Below, piece by piece: positions 25,372 through 37,300 of a DNA stretch of 64,000 bases (the stretch's first letter is position 1; each line of letters begins with the position of its first letter). The position numbers and the translations under genes are program-made. The notes below the pieces were generated by a model, which saw nothing but the letters and a program-made list of their open reading frames with translations, did not search any database and had not been told where the DNA came from. Source of the stretch: Styela clava (lineage: Eukaryota; Chordata; Ascidiacea; Stolidobranchia; Styelidae); assembly GCF_964204865.1 (NCBI RefSeq), contig NC_135252.1:7151383-7215382 (forward strand). The letters are read 5' to 3'.

Positions 25372-26150
25372 TGAAATATTTAAAAATATAATCAATAAAT
25401 ACCAAAAATGGATGGAAACGTGGCCTATTAGATTTTAAAGAGCTGGGTATTTTGAAAAAGGTTTCGGAAAAGTCAAAAATGTTATCTTTAGTCTTAATTT
25501 TTGCATAAAAGAATGAAATATTCACTTGGGTCAAGAATGGATACATTCGCTGCACGATACCTATAAGATACACAATACAAGTAAGCGGTGCTCAAATGTA
25601 TGGACACGAAAGCCAAAACAAAGTAGTATGCAATTTGTCACAGTGGACTACCGGTACAGCAATCTGCACGACTTCGGCTGGTCATGGTCACTAGTTCGCA
25701 AAATTAAAGAAAAGAACATCCGTCACGATGTCATAAAAAGCACAAATAGAAATAAAACAGCGGGATTTTAGATGAATATCAGATCTCATAGAAAATTTAG
25801 AAATAAATAAAAGTAATAGCCTTCTAGCGACATATTTTCAAGCAATTTGTCCAGTAATAAAGGGAGAAAGGCGATTTTTTTCACAAGGGGAAGATGAAAA
25901 TACAAACAACAACATGTAGAATAACACGACATAAAAACAAAACGATCCATCCGCTTCGTGTCCAATAAGATTTAAGCAATTACTGTAGTTTTATTTGTTT
26001 GACTTTATAGTATTAGGTGCTGAGTCACAAGTCGAGTTTGATCGTGTCGAGAATCGCTACAGTTTGATTAATTTGCACCGAAGTTAATAATTGACCAAAC
26101 GAACGCAAATCCACTCCGACTTATTTCTGCTTGAAATAACGACAGCGAAC
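25372..26150. other. Kelch 3' UTR and DECR2-type promoter region
   Basis: AATAAA at 25395-25400 and again near 25805 are candidate poly(A) signals for the kelch gene. The frame upstream of 26151 is open to about 26091 but has no ATG, so the coding region starts at 26151. No promoter motif was recognised. Confidence 0.45.
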
Positions 26151-27026
26151 ATGTCTGCGATACCAAGAAACACAGAGGTTGAACTTGACGAATGTTTGTC
26201 TCACTATAAGTATGTTTTTAACCCAAACCTATTACAAGGTCAGGTTGCATTCATCACTGGAGGGGGGTCAGGAATTGGTTTCAGAATTGCTGAAATTTTT
26301 ATGAGACACGGGTGTGATACAGCAATCGCGAGTCGGCGACTAGAAAAGGTGAAAGAATCGGCGAAGAAATTGGAAAAGGCCACTGGGAAAAGATGTCTTG
26401 CCCTTGCAGTAGACGTGAGGAAACCAAAAGAAATTGAAGAGACAGTGGATGAGGTTTTAAAACATTATAAAAAGATCGACATTCTGGTCAACAACGCTGC
26501 TGGTAACTTCATTTGCGACGCTGAAAATCTTTCGTACAATGCTTTTAAAACGGTTATTGAGATTGATACAATTGGTACATTCAACACAAGCAAAGCTGTT
26601 TTTGCAAAATGGTTCAAACAGAATGGAGGAAATATCGTCAACATCACTGCAACGTTAGCCTACAAAGGAGACGCGTTACAGGTGCATGCCGGGTCTGCGA
26701 AAGCTGCAATCGATGCGATGACGAAACATTTGGCCGTCGAATGGGGTGGAAACGGCGTAAGAATCAATGGTATAGCACCTGGACCCGTTGAAGGTACAGA
26801 GGGATTAAGAAAGCTAGCAGGAGGAATGGCCGATCAAGTCAAAACCGGTATACCCCTACAAAGATTGGCCCAAAAATGTGAAATCGCGGATATGGCCGTG
26901 TTTCTCTCCAGTAATGCAGCAGCTTACATGACTGGGACCGTTTTGGTGGCGGATGGTGGTAACTGGCTGACGTCATTCAATAATTTTAATATGCTTAAAC
27001 AGGTCTTGCCTAAACCTAAAATATAA
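26151..27026 (+). CDS. DECR2: 2,4-dienoyl-CoA reductase, DECR2-type, intronless copy 1
   Basis: Short-chain dehydrogenase that uses NADPH to reduce 2,4-dienoyl-CoA during oxidation of polyunsaturated fatty acids. Single exon of 291 residues, the usual length for DECR2. The Rossmann motif ITGGGSGIG lies near residue 40 and NNAAGNF near 120. The active-site region [20 protein letters not shown] and the motif [17 protein letters not shown] are characteristic of the peroxisomal (DECR2) rather than the mitochondrial enzyme. The start is the first ATG (26151). The C-terminus reads KPKI, which is not a peroxisomal SKL-type signal, so location is uncertain. Vertebrate DECR2 genes have several introns; the lack of any here suggests retroposition or complete intron loss. 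Confidence 0.93.
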   Translation: MSAIPRNTEVELDECLSHYKYVFNPNLLQGQVAFITGGGSGIGFRIAEIFMRHGCDTAIASRRLEKVKESAKKLEKATGKRCLALAVDVRKPKEIEETVDEVLKHYKKIDILVNNAAGNFICDAENLSYNAFKTVIEIDTIGTFNTSKAVFAKWFKQNGGNIVNITATLAYKGDALQVHAGSAKAAIDAMTKHLAVEWGGNGVRINGIAPGPVEGTEGLRKLAGGMADQVKTGIPLQRLAQKCEIADMAVFLSSNAAAYMTGTVLVADGGNWLTSFNNFNMLKQVLPKPKI

Positions 27027-28981
27027 TTTAATACTGACGTTTAATGACATTGCTATAGTACAAATTTCAAAAATTTATCAATTATTGCATATCGCCGATG
27101 TTTAATCAACATTGAAATTTAATGCAGCCGGCGTTGTTGAACAAGTCTTTCACAATTCACACTGATGTTCTTTCACTGTTCTCAGTAACCAGTGTCCAGA
27201 TCAACACGATGTTTCAGTCTACATCAGGTGAAGCGAGTAACCAGTGGACAGCTGTTATATATATGTTATCCTGTTAAAATGCTACCAAATGATTCATTTA
27301 TTTCAGTGTTTGTTTATAATATGGAGATGATAACAAATTCACGTTACTTTTGTTTCGTAATTTATTTCATAGATTCATTAATTAAGCGAACGTTGTATTT
27401 TTTTCGTGACTGGGAAGGGTTATAATTTACTGGCCATTGTATAATACTTGTCTTGCGTCGAAATGGCATAGCACGATGGTAATGACAGGGAAAAATCACT
27501 GAACCCTGCTATAGACCGAGTCACTGTAAAAACTTAGAAAATTACTATTACAATTTATTTTTATTTGCTAATGTAATTAATAGAAAATCGATTTTTAATA
27601 TTGCGTTATTGAACAAAAAACATACCAATGGAACGATTTGGCAAATCGTTGTCGTGAAAATATCGCATTTCTCTGCAACTGAGGGACCAATCGTTTTCAA
27701 ATTTCCAGTACTTAAAAATGGGGAAGGTCGCTAGAAGGTTCCGACTATGGTTCACAAAATTTAACCCCAATTTTGGCATATATTGAGCCACCACGTGACA
27801 TTCCGCCAGTTTAGTCCATGTAAGGCGATACGGGTGCCGATGTGAATTTTTCAAGATGGTGGTGAAACTTGATTTGAATGGTCACATAACGGAATTATAC
27901 GTTGTTGGCAGTTTGGTCTTCGTTTTCATATCTTTTAGCATTGCTCTCTGTCAGTGTCAGACACAAGAGAAAAACGATTCAATGGTTTGCTATTTACGTA
28001 TAACAGTCTGAGAATAATGTTATTTTTTGTCAATTCCGGAAAGGGTTCAAATATCTGTGGGTGAAATGTATGGAGGTGGATGAACTCCCATAGGTGCAAA
28101 AGGTCCGCGGGTGCAAATGCCTATGGGTGCAATCTGCATGCTGGTGCAAATGTCAGTGGGTGCAAAAGTACGCAGAAGCGAAGTTCACGGAAACAAATAC
28201 GGTTCTAGCTTAGGTAATAGCTGACAGTTGGGCATTTCACGCGCATTGACGTAATTGAAAAAAAAGAAGTTACACATGAAGAACTCCTTCATAACTGTCT
28301 CAACATTGCTACGTTCGCTAAAATGGCGTATTCAAAATGCAGAACCAAGCTACAGCGACTACCCTCGCTAAGATAGAGACGTAACTGCAACTACTAAACG
28401 GTATGCAGAGGCCCATTCACTTTAAATTACTCACTGTATAAGCAACTACTCGAAATTAGTTCACCTACGTATTCGCTTAGAAATGGGCTTTATACAAGCA
28501 ACTAGGCTACTTGAAAGATATGGGTGAAGACAAATACCCAATAGTGTGGGTGTTTTTCGCTATTTAATCTGAACTACTTTTGAACAAGCGACTACTTATG
28601 AAAGTTAGGAATATTCGTCGGCACTCTCGTGCTATCTAAAATAAACTAACCTGGATTATCGAGATTGAGCTTACATCGATGACTCGTGTAAATGGAGACT
28701 ACCGCTTGGGGCTCGCGAATATCAAATTTTACTTTCCCTTCGACATTAGCAAATTAACAATGGTCACACCCAAGCTTGTGTGACCTTCTGTTGTCCTATA
28801 ATAAAAGCTGCTTTTTGTGGAACGTAACATACATTTAACTAAGACAAAGTACATTAGTATAATATATGAATTAAAAAGTTCAGCAGAGCAAATATTTTGT
28901 TTCGTTGATTAAAGTAATTACGAACTAAACTATCGTGCCTTTTCTATCTGGTGCAAGATATTAAAATTTCGCACTGACTGG
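27027..28981. other. Spacer between convergent DECR2-type copies
   Basis: No gene was recognised. It holds a short degenerate tandem repeat (28057-28172) and must include both 3' UTRs. Frames such as the minus-strand one at 27606-27854 show no protein family. Confidence 0.5.
28057..28172. repeat. Degenerate tandem repeat built on GGGTGCAAA
   Basis: At least five units of about 16-20 bp share GGTGCAAA(A/T)G preceded by a variable 7-9 bp, for example TAGGTGCAAAAGG, GGGTGCAAATG and GGGTGCAATCTG. Confidence 0.7.
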
Positions 28982-29852
28982 TTATCTTCTTAAATTCATT
29001 CTGCTGTCGAAGTTGTTACCAGATGCCAACCAACATCCGCCATCCACCACGAAGATCGCACCTGTCGTGTATGCTGAAGCATTGCTAGCTAAAAATACCG
29101 CGGTGTCCGCTATTTCGTATTTTTCTCCCATTCGTTTTAGCGGGATTGTTTCACTTATGGCATCTTCTAATCCGCCGCCGAGTCTCTTGAGACCTTCTGT
29201 TCCTGCAATAGGACCAGGAGCAATGCAGTTAATTCTTACCCCATTGACTCCCCATTCCACAGCCATATGCCTGGTCATGGCGTCAATTGCAGCTTTAGCG
29301 GAACCAGCGTGGAGCTGCAGAGCAGTTCCTTTGTACTGTATCGTGGCTGATATGTTTATTATATTACCGCCATGTTTATTGAACCATTTTGAAAAAACTG
29401 CTTTGCTGACATTGAAGGTTCCGAAAGAGTCGATCTCCATCACCGTTTTAAAAGCATTGTATGAAAGATCTTCAGCAGGACAGAGAAAATTTCCAGCAGC
29501 ATTATTGACAAGAACGTTAATCTTTCCATAATGTTGCAAAATATGATCCACAGCTTTTTCAATTTCCTCTGGTTTTCTGACATCAACAGATAGAGCGATA
29601 GAGCGAGCAACGTCTACCAGTGGCATTTTCTAATTTTTTCGCCGATTCTTCCACTTTTTCTAGACGCCGACTGGCGATTGCAATATCGCATCCATGCCGC
29701 ATAAAAATCTCAGCAATCCGGAAACCAATTCCAGATCCTCCCCCAGTTATGAAGGCTACTTGGCCTTGAAGCAAGTCTGGTGTGAAAACGTAAGTATAAT
29801 TTGTCAAACAATCATCAGTAAAAACCTCCACATTTCTAGGTTTTGTAGCCAT
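28982..29852 (-). pseudogene. 2,4-dienoyl-CoA reductase, DECR2-type, intronless copy 2, frameshifted
   Basis: Clear paralogue of the 26151-27026 gene, convergent with it. The first part (from ATG at 29852: [11 protein letters not shown], then ITGGGSGIG) runs to about ENATGRRC. The frame then breaks, and the rest ([13 protein letters not shown] to [20 protein letters not shown] and the stop at 28982) is in another frame. Compared with copy 1, seven extra bases sit between the RRC codon and the ALSVDV codons. An 8-bp direct repeat, GATAGAGC twice at 29589-29604 on the plus strand, marks the spot. Apart from this one lesion the frame is open and well conserved, so it is either a young pseudogene, an allele, or an assembly error. 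The C-terminus (NLRR) lacks a PTS1 signal. Confidence 0.88.
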
Positions 29853-30813
29853 TATTGTACCATAAAATGAATAACTACCAATATTTATAATGATAACTTG
29901 AATAATAAGGATGTTAGCCACGATAGATAACTTAGAAGTAAACAACCTATTTATTCCAGATCATGATAATGATCAAGAAAAATTCAAGATCGCTGCTCTT
30001 TTTACAGAGGTAGCTTTCCAACAGATTGCTTCATATTATACCAGTTTTTACGCAAAACATGATGACCAAGCATGACATCTATTTAAAACTAACTTGCTAC
30101 TGCATAGTTATGATTAGCGATTTGGTCAGATTATTAGCAGTTTGAATAAGTGCAGGTATTAAATATTAAGACTAAGTTTAAATATCCGCTCTGCTACAAT
30201 CCAACCTATACCAGTAAGCAAACAAGGTAACATGTATGTACTTAGCAAACATTGATCAACAAAGAACTACACAAAAATCATGCTGATTAAACTGTTTGTC
30301 AATATTGCAAAATTGCTTACCAAATACTTTTGGAGTTGAGGGTTCACAGCAATGTCATATTTTTAAGGGTTAAAGGTTAAAAAAGCGCATTCTCTATAAT
30401 TGAAGGTCAAAAGAAGAAATTGAAGGAACTGACTTTGGGATAGTGGGCAACCCAATACATAAAAATGATATCAGCCCAACATTAAAGATAAAGTATAACA
30501 TTTACAGATGGTCAATAAAAATGTTTTTTTGTTTGTTGTTGAGGAAAGATCACAAGTTTGCCAGCAACCAGGTTTCAAACATGACATTCCATACATTAAT
30601 TGGTAATGCAGGGCACAAGATTGACACAAATAATATGAACTTGAGATAAATAAATCACAGCTAAATGACATATTTATTGAAATGTAAAGAAACACAAGTT
30701 GATATATGATCAAACAAGAATGAAACAAGTACAGCTGATCATGATGAGGTAAAAAAAAGTGGCTGTAGATATATAGCATATCAAAAACAAATTGAAAAAT
30801 GCTACAATATTCA
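29853..30813. other. Spacer; SGSH 3' UTR on minus strand
   Basis: TTTATT at 30672-30677 (AATAAA on the minus strand) is a candidate SGSH poly(A) signal. The rest should hold the promoter of the DECR2-type copy 2 gene. No other gene seen. Confidence 0.45.
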
Positions 30814-32340
30814 TCAATGCAAATTGTTTTGGAGTCCCATGCACACAGGATGAGCTTTATAACTTCCAGCATCTTCTAAAACTCCACCTGGTGCACAAAT
30901 GAAAGGATCATGTGTTTGATTTTGCCATTGCATTTGCATCATCCAAAGAGACTGAAAAATGTCTTTATATTTTTCATCAGTTGCTAGATTTTTTATCTCC
31001 AGCGAGTCATTATCTAAATTATACATCTCCCATTCAGGGCGATAATAATACTGATTCAAAGTTTTGAACCAATGAAGATCCTTTCCATCTCTAGTACGAT
31101 TCAGCAGGTCTTGGAAAGATGGAGACAAATAAAAGTCTTGATCAATTGGAAATGGCATAAGATAGTTCAAATTTCTAATTAACCTCCAACTTTTATTTCT
31201 AATTGATCTCATAGGATAATACATTGTGATTTCATGCAATGAGTGGCTGCCAAATACATATCTTCCATGAATATTTGGATCACTAAATATGAGAGACTGT
31301 CCAGTTAAACTAGCACGACGACCGAATATTTTATAACTTGGATATGAAATGTCAAACCATTTTAACACTGTAGGTGTAATATCTAGTGTGGAAATCACTC
31401 CATCACTATGCGTTCCCCAAGATGACTTTTTAAGTGGGTTTGAAACAATAAAGGGTTCTTTAGTGCCTGATTCATAGAGATTTGTTCTTCCATTTGGAAA
31501 TGGGATGCCGTTATCAGAAGTGAATATTACCAAAGTATCATCTGCATGACCTGCATTCTCAAGTTCTTTTAAAATGAGTCCAACTCCTTGATCAAGTCTT
31601 GATATTGTTGTGTATTGTGCACTCAGGTCAGATCTTGCAGCTGGAGTATCTTGAACAAATCCAGGCACAATTACTTTATCGGGCGAATAATAATCAGGTT
31701 TCCAATCTTCTATTATTCCCATTCCTGGTTGACCATTTCCAAATTTTTCACAAAAAACTCCATATTGTGGTTGCGTATGCCCACATCTATGTGGATCATG
31801 GAATCCAATATATAAAAAGAAAGAACCATTACTCTGAGACAAAAACTCTCTGGTTAGCTCTTTCATTCTGGTAATATTTCTCCCGACTTGCATAATTGAA
31901 TTATTTTCTTCTGTCTGAGCATATTCGAATGGATAAACTTCCTCTGGGCCAACATGCTTTTTACCAATGATACCAGTTCGAATACCAGAGTCTTTTAGTA
32001 TGAGAGGAAGACTTTTGACTGCATTGAATGAATCAAAATTATGGTAGCCATTGTGCAATCCATACATGCCATTTTGATGTGGGGGAAGGCCTGTAAGAAT
32101 TGCTGATCTACTGGGCGAGCAACTGCTTACGACAGTGTATGCATTTTTGTACAAAATTCCGCGAGATGCCAATCCATCTATGTTTGGAGTCGATATGACA
32201 CTGTTATTATACGCTCCACATTCGAATCCGTAATCGTCTGCAACTATTACCAGGACATTGCGAGGAATAACAGCCATGCACAAACACAATGACGACAAAC
32301 AAATGAATAAAAAATGAAAATAACGCACCAGATTGAACAT
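30814..32340 (-). CDS. SGSH: N-sulfoglucosamine sulfohydrolase (heparan N-sulfatase)
   Basis: Lysosomal enzyme removing N-linked sulfate from glucosamine at heparan sulfate chain ends. The call rests on close resemblance along the whole length: [110 protein letters not shown]. Cys74 in CSPSR is the residue converted to formylglycine; the Asp-Asp metal site and DNG motif are present. I chose the Met at 32340 because a hydrophobic signal peptide follows at once and 508 residues fits the family. The frame stays open to an earlier ATG at 32442. It is a single exon, whereas vertebrate SGSH has several introns. Confidence 0.95.
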   Translation of the reverse strand: MFNLVRYFHFLFICLSSLCLCMAVIPRNVLVIVADDYGFECGAYNNSVISTPNIDGLASRGILYKNAYTVVSSCSPSRSAILTGLPPHQNGMYGLHNGYHNFDSFNAVKSLPLILKDSGIRTGIIGKKHVGPEEVYPFEYAQTEENNSIMQVGRNITRMKELTREFLSQSNGSFFLYIGFHDPHRCGHTQPQYGVFCEKFGNGQPGMGIIEDWKPDYYSPDKVIVPGFVQDTPAARSDLSAQYTTISRLDQGVGLILKELENAGHADDTLVIFTSDNGIPFPNGRTNLYESGTKEPFIVSNPLKKSSWGTHSDGVISTLDITPTVLKWFDISYPSYKIFGRRASLTGQSLIFSDPNIHGRYVFGSHSLHEITMYYPMRSIRNKSWRLIRNLNYLMPFPIDQDFYLSPSFQDLLNRTRDGKDLHWFKTLNQYYYRPEWEMYNLDNDSLEIKNLATDEKYKDIFQSLWMMQMQWQNQTHDPFICAPGGVLEDAGSYKAHPVCMGLQNNLH

Positions 32341-33301
32341 CCCTAGACACCCAACCATTGCACTTTTGCAAATTGCAGAGGCTAAGTAATAGGGGGTTTC
32401 CCGTACGACACGATCACATGACGCTGCATGATGTGTGACCAAATGGTAAGACCAGAGCTCTGGCTCTGGTAAGACTACCTGACCGGTTGGTTCATTTGAA
32501 AATTATTAATACAAAAAAAATTGCTGACAACTAAGGCATTCAATTATCGTACAGTTGTCTTGAAGTTAACCGTAAATATATAGTAGTTAACGCTATAGTG
32601 GAGGGATGCGAACAACTCGACCACACGGACAACTCACCAGAGACAACTCGACTACAGTAGTGGATTGTATCTTAAAATCCCGAATCTGGGGTGGAAATTT
32701 TCGACTTTAAATAAAAATAAATCCTAGTAGAATCGGCAAGGAGGGCGTCTCGTGATTATTACTGATAATATTATGATAACATTAGTATATTATGACAGGT
32801 CGAAAAAGTACATTATTGATTTGTGAAATCGTAGTTTATTCAAATTGATATCTAGGATTCTGGATTGACTTTTAAAAGTGGTTTACAGATTCGGGCCGTG
32901 TTTAGAACATGGCACAACTTGCTACCACGAATGGGGAATCCCCTCTAAAGTAGGGTGGATACAAAGTGACAAATTCCAAAACGGGATATTTTATCAAGCA
33001 ACGACCAAGCGTTGTCTCATTTATTTGTTGTTCGTGTGTTCACATTTGATTAGCATTGTTCCATTGCGGTATAGCCTAATCCGAAAGCAAGCAACTCGAT
33101 TAACGGTACCGTACTATTGCCACACGTTGCAACTGTCAATAATATAATATGCGCTACCGGTACGCATTCCATAACTTGTAAGATCGAAGACTAAATAAAT
33201 AAATTATTGTTATTATTTGATGCTACGGTACATACTAGCCTATAGGTAGAAATTCGAGTTCCAAGGAGGTAATATTGAATTTATGTTTGGTATTTACGGT
33301 A
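32341..33301. other. Divergent spacer between SGSH and PRSS16-like gene
   Basis: Likely promoter region for both genes. TCACATGAC at 32414-32422 resembles an E-box or lysosomal (CLEAR-type) element but falls short of consensus. No gene recognised. The right part of the original spacer is interrupted by a hAT element. Confidence 0.4.
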
Positions 33302-33309
33302 CCTTAGAA

Positions 33310-34280
33310 CATAGGTTCTCAAAGTGCTCCGTACGGAGCCCCAGGGCTCCGCGAGAGAAACCCAGGGGCTCCGCGAGCTATTCGATTACTCTGCGAAATA
33401 CTGACCCAAAATTTTGTAACTGTTGAAAGAAGCAATAACAGCGTTGATAAAATCTGACAACAATACAGCCTCGAAATATGGTATATGCGGCTTCGTCGGT
33501 AGTTTCAGAATGGGAAAAAAGGGTACATCGCGCATACAATTGACTGTGTTTCGATTTCGCAGTTACTACGACGAAAACCTAACATAACACCAAATTTTGT
33601 GATTTACAATGTCTATAAAAGCGTTTTCAATCTGAGGTGAGTCTGCTGAAGCCAAACGTGTGATCTTCCATTTTAAGTTTCAGTTTTAATATTTTAGAAT
33701 GCCGTTTTTCAATCAAGAAATTTGAGTTTCGGATTTATCTCTTTATTAATTATAATTTTTAACATTTCGTCGCAGATGACTATTATATGGTAACATGTTT
33801 TTCACATTGAACTCATAATTTCCCACGAGAACAAAAAAGGAATTAACGTCGTCATTGTGTAACAATACATGTATATGCCGAGGGAAATTTTTGATTTAGG
33901 GAGAATAAACACCGGCATAAAGATGTTCAAAACACGCCATGCTGACGAAAAAAATCGGCGATTGTAACAAAATAAAATCGCGCACGTTATTAGCGGCCTG
34001 TTAAGTCTTCTAAAAATGTCAAAAGAGAAAAGATTCGACCCCTAATTTATTAATATGTTCGTCAAGTGTCAAATTTACAGCTTTAGTATAAAATTCAGAT
34101 TCATTTATGGCTTGTGTTAATCCTATTAAAAAAGGTTCAGCATTTTAAATAAGTAAAGTACTTTTAACTTGCCCAGGAATATTAATCTGAAAGTAACAAT
34201 TTTAACATTTATCTTGGGGCTCCGCGAATAATATTCAACTTTTCAAGGGCTCCGCAACACCAAAAGTTTGAGAACCCCTG
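33310..34280. mobile_element. hAT-type non-autonomous element, 971 bp
   Basis: The left end CATAGGTTCTCAAAGTGCTC and right end AAAAGTTTGAGAACCCCTG are inverted repeats. The perfect 8-bp duplication CCTTAGAA is at 33302-33309 and 34281-34288. Internal GGGGCTCCGCG motifs occur near both ends. No transposase frame. It ends 25 bp upstream of the PRSS16-like start codon. Confidence 0.92.
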
Positions 34281-34305
34281 CCTTAGAATACACTAATACA
34301 TAAAT

Positions 34306-37300
34306 ATGTTAAAGATGTTTCTTTCGGTGTGTCATCTTTTGCTTCTCATCTGTTGCATTTCATCTGGTTTTGCAGAAGAACAATGGTTCGAACAAACTCT
34401 TGATCATTTTGATCATGAGGTGAGTGTCTTTCAACACTTGAATAACTCTTTTTGTGTTCTATTTTTCTCAATATTGGTTAGACAAAGGTTTACTGAAACC
34501 ATGGTGATACACAATTTATAAATGTTTCATGACATGCCAAATATGCTGATTCCAAAATTTCTCAAATAGTTATTCAAGAAAATTTATGACTGAAGTCACA
34601 TTTGAATATTCATACCATTCGACTTATTCTGGACTAATATTAGTGATTGTCAAGATCGAATAGCCTGCCTAATGTTCTGAATACATTTTCAACATATTTT
34701 TGAACCAATTTTTATCCTGAATTAAGTCATGTTCAACACATAAGGTCCTTGACTAACAAGATACAAAGTTTTGATACTGGCACACCAATGACACCATGTA
34801 TACTTTTAGAATCACAGAACGTGGAGCCAGAGGTATTTTGTATCGGATAAATACTATACACCAGGTGGACCTGCTTTTTTACAAATTGGTGGAGAAGGAC
34901 CCGCAGGTCCAGTATGGTTGGATCAAGGACATTGGATTGAAATTGCAAAGGAAGTTGGTGCTAAGTGTTTTATTTTAGAACATAGGTGAGTGATTTGGAC
35001 AAAAAGATATAAGTAGGTTTTCACGGTGTGTAGAATCAAGCCTCCTTCCTTGTGCATGTGATCTATTTCCACCATCTTCGCCATATAGACTGAGCCTTTA
35101 TATGAATAGGATAGCGAAAAAATTTAAAACAATAAATTTTGGGTCTCATGTAGTTTCGTACATACTTTTAGTGGACGTAGCATGACAATTTTTTCACGTA
35201 TCAATCCTAACCCCCACCTGACTACACCATCCAAAAATTACGTCAACAGTGATGTAATAGAACCCTTCAAACTATACGACTCGCTATCCAAGAGGCGCAA
35301 ACGAGCACCCGAAATCGAACAGTTATTTCTCTTGTTTTCTCGTCGCAACGATTCCGATAGGAAAGAGATCGATAATGTCTGTCAGTTCTTTATCGTCGGC
35401 GCCAATGCCATTTTGGGCGATTGTACGTTTATTTGTCAAGCTCTATGACGTGATTGTGATGTCGTAGTGACGTAATTTTTGGATGGCGTAGTCAGATGGG
35501 GGTTAGGATTGACATATCAAAAAATTGTTTTGCTACGCCCACTAGAAGTACGTTAGGTACGAAACTACACGAGACCCGAAATTTTAACCCCAAATGATTA
35601 TGCTATCATTTATTATATATTGTTATTGAAATTTCCCATCATGAAGTGAACGAACACACATTATTCATTTAATTTAACAAAGAAAATTATCAATTTATAT
35701 TAAAACAGAAATGTAATGTTTCAAGGTAATATTCTGTGGCAATCATAGATTAATGAATAACGGAGGGGCCATCACCCATCATCGGCATAATTAGTTTTCC
35801 TTTCTATGATTACAGATTGTATAGTTTAAGTCCTGCCTTAACAATATATTCTCATCTAAAATAACTGCTTTAGATTTAAAATGAAGTACAAGCTGGCCAA
35901 CATTTATAATTTCATTTCATATATAAATTTTATTTATAGATTTTATGGGGAAAGTCATCCTACTAATGACACATCTGTTGAGAATCTTCAATTTTTATCA
36001 AGTGAACAAGCCCTCGCTGACATAGCAAGATTTATCACAAATAAAACTGTAACATCAGGCTTGAAGACTTGGATAACATTCGGTGGATCTTATCCTGGAT
36101 CTCTTTCATTGTGGATGAAACTTAAATATCCACATTTAATTAAAGGTACTGATAGCTAGGTAGACTTGTATTGTTAATATGGAAGATTTAAAGGATTTTT
36201 AAGAAGAATTTCTTGAGTGCTCATAAATGGAAATTATTGACACCATATGTTGTTTCTAACCCCCACCTGACTATGTCATTCAAAAATTATGTCACTACTA
36301 CGGCCTTCCAAACTATACTAACTGTCATCCGAGACGCTCAAACGATCACCCGAAATTGAGCAAGTTATTTCTTTCATTTCCTTGTAACGTTCCCGATATG
36401 GGAGAGATCGCTGGTGTTTGTTATCCTTATGTTAGGGAGTTTGTTATCGTTGGTGCGTTCGTAGCTAAACTATGGCAAGCTCTTTGACATGATTGTGAGG
36501 TCATAGTGACATAATCTTTGGATGACAGAGCCAGGTGGGGGTTAGGAATAACCTATTTAAAAATGGTCAGGCCATGCCAAATAGGAGTACTTACGTCGTT
36601 TAGTGAACATACACCCATACTTGTATGCATGATTGGTGAGAATTTACACCCGTCTCCGAGCCATTTAAAAAATAACTCAATCAAGATTTTTTTTTTCCAA
36701 TTTAACTACTATTTTCTAATACACAGGAGCAATGTCTGCAAGTGCACCTCTGCTTGCAAAGATGGATTTTTATGAATATAATGAAGTAGTTAACAGGTAG
36801 TGCATCAATGAAAATATTTTATTGTTTGTATATGTAATGGCTATTACTTGTTCATTGTTAAATTGTAACGCATAACAAAAAATTGTGTTTATGATATTAT
36901 CTAAAACTATTTTTTAAAATATTTGTCAATGAAATCAAATTGAATAAATTTTTTCTGCATATCAATTTCTAATTTGAGTTTGTTGATAATATGATTAATA
37001 AATAGATATAGCAAATAGCAACCATAAATTGGATAGTTTTTATTGCAATAATAATAGTTACACCTAGAACACTCGAAAAACTCTTATATTTTCTGTAAAT
37101 AATAGAAATATTTGCTTTTTATTCATTCTTGTTTTTGCATCGTGTGTAGCCTGCTTGTTATACAGTGTAGGCTGAATTTTTCAACAGTTTTATCATTGTA
37201 TTTACAGGTCTCTCACTAAGTTTGGCTCACCAAAATGCGTTGAAAATATCGCTATAGCAACAAAAGCTGTTGACACAATGTTACAGAGTGACACAGGTCG

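Noticed and set aside
26091-26150. Possible N-terminal extension of DECR2-type copy 1 from 26091
   Set aside because: It would start at TTG, not ATG, and adds nothing resembling a targeting sequence. The ATG at 26151 gives the usual family length.
29013-29531. Open frame of 172 codons on the plus strand
   Set aside because: It is the antisense shadow of DECR2-type copy 2; its residues have no family resemblance.
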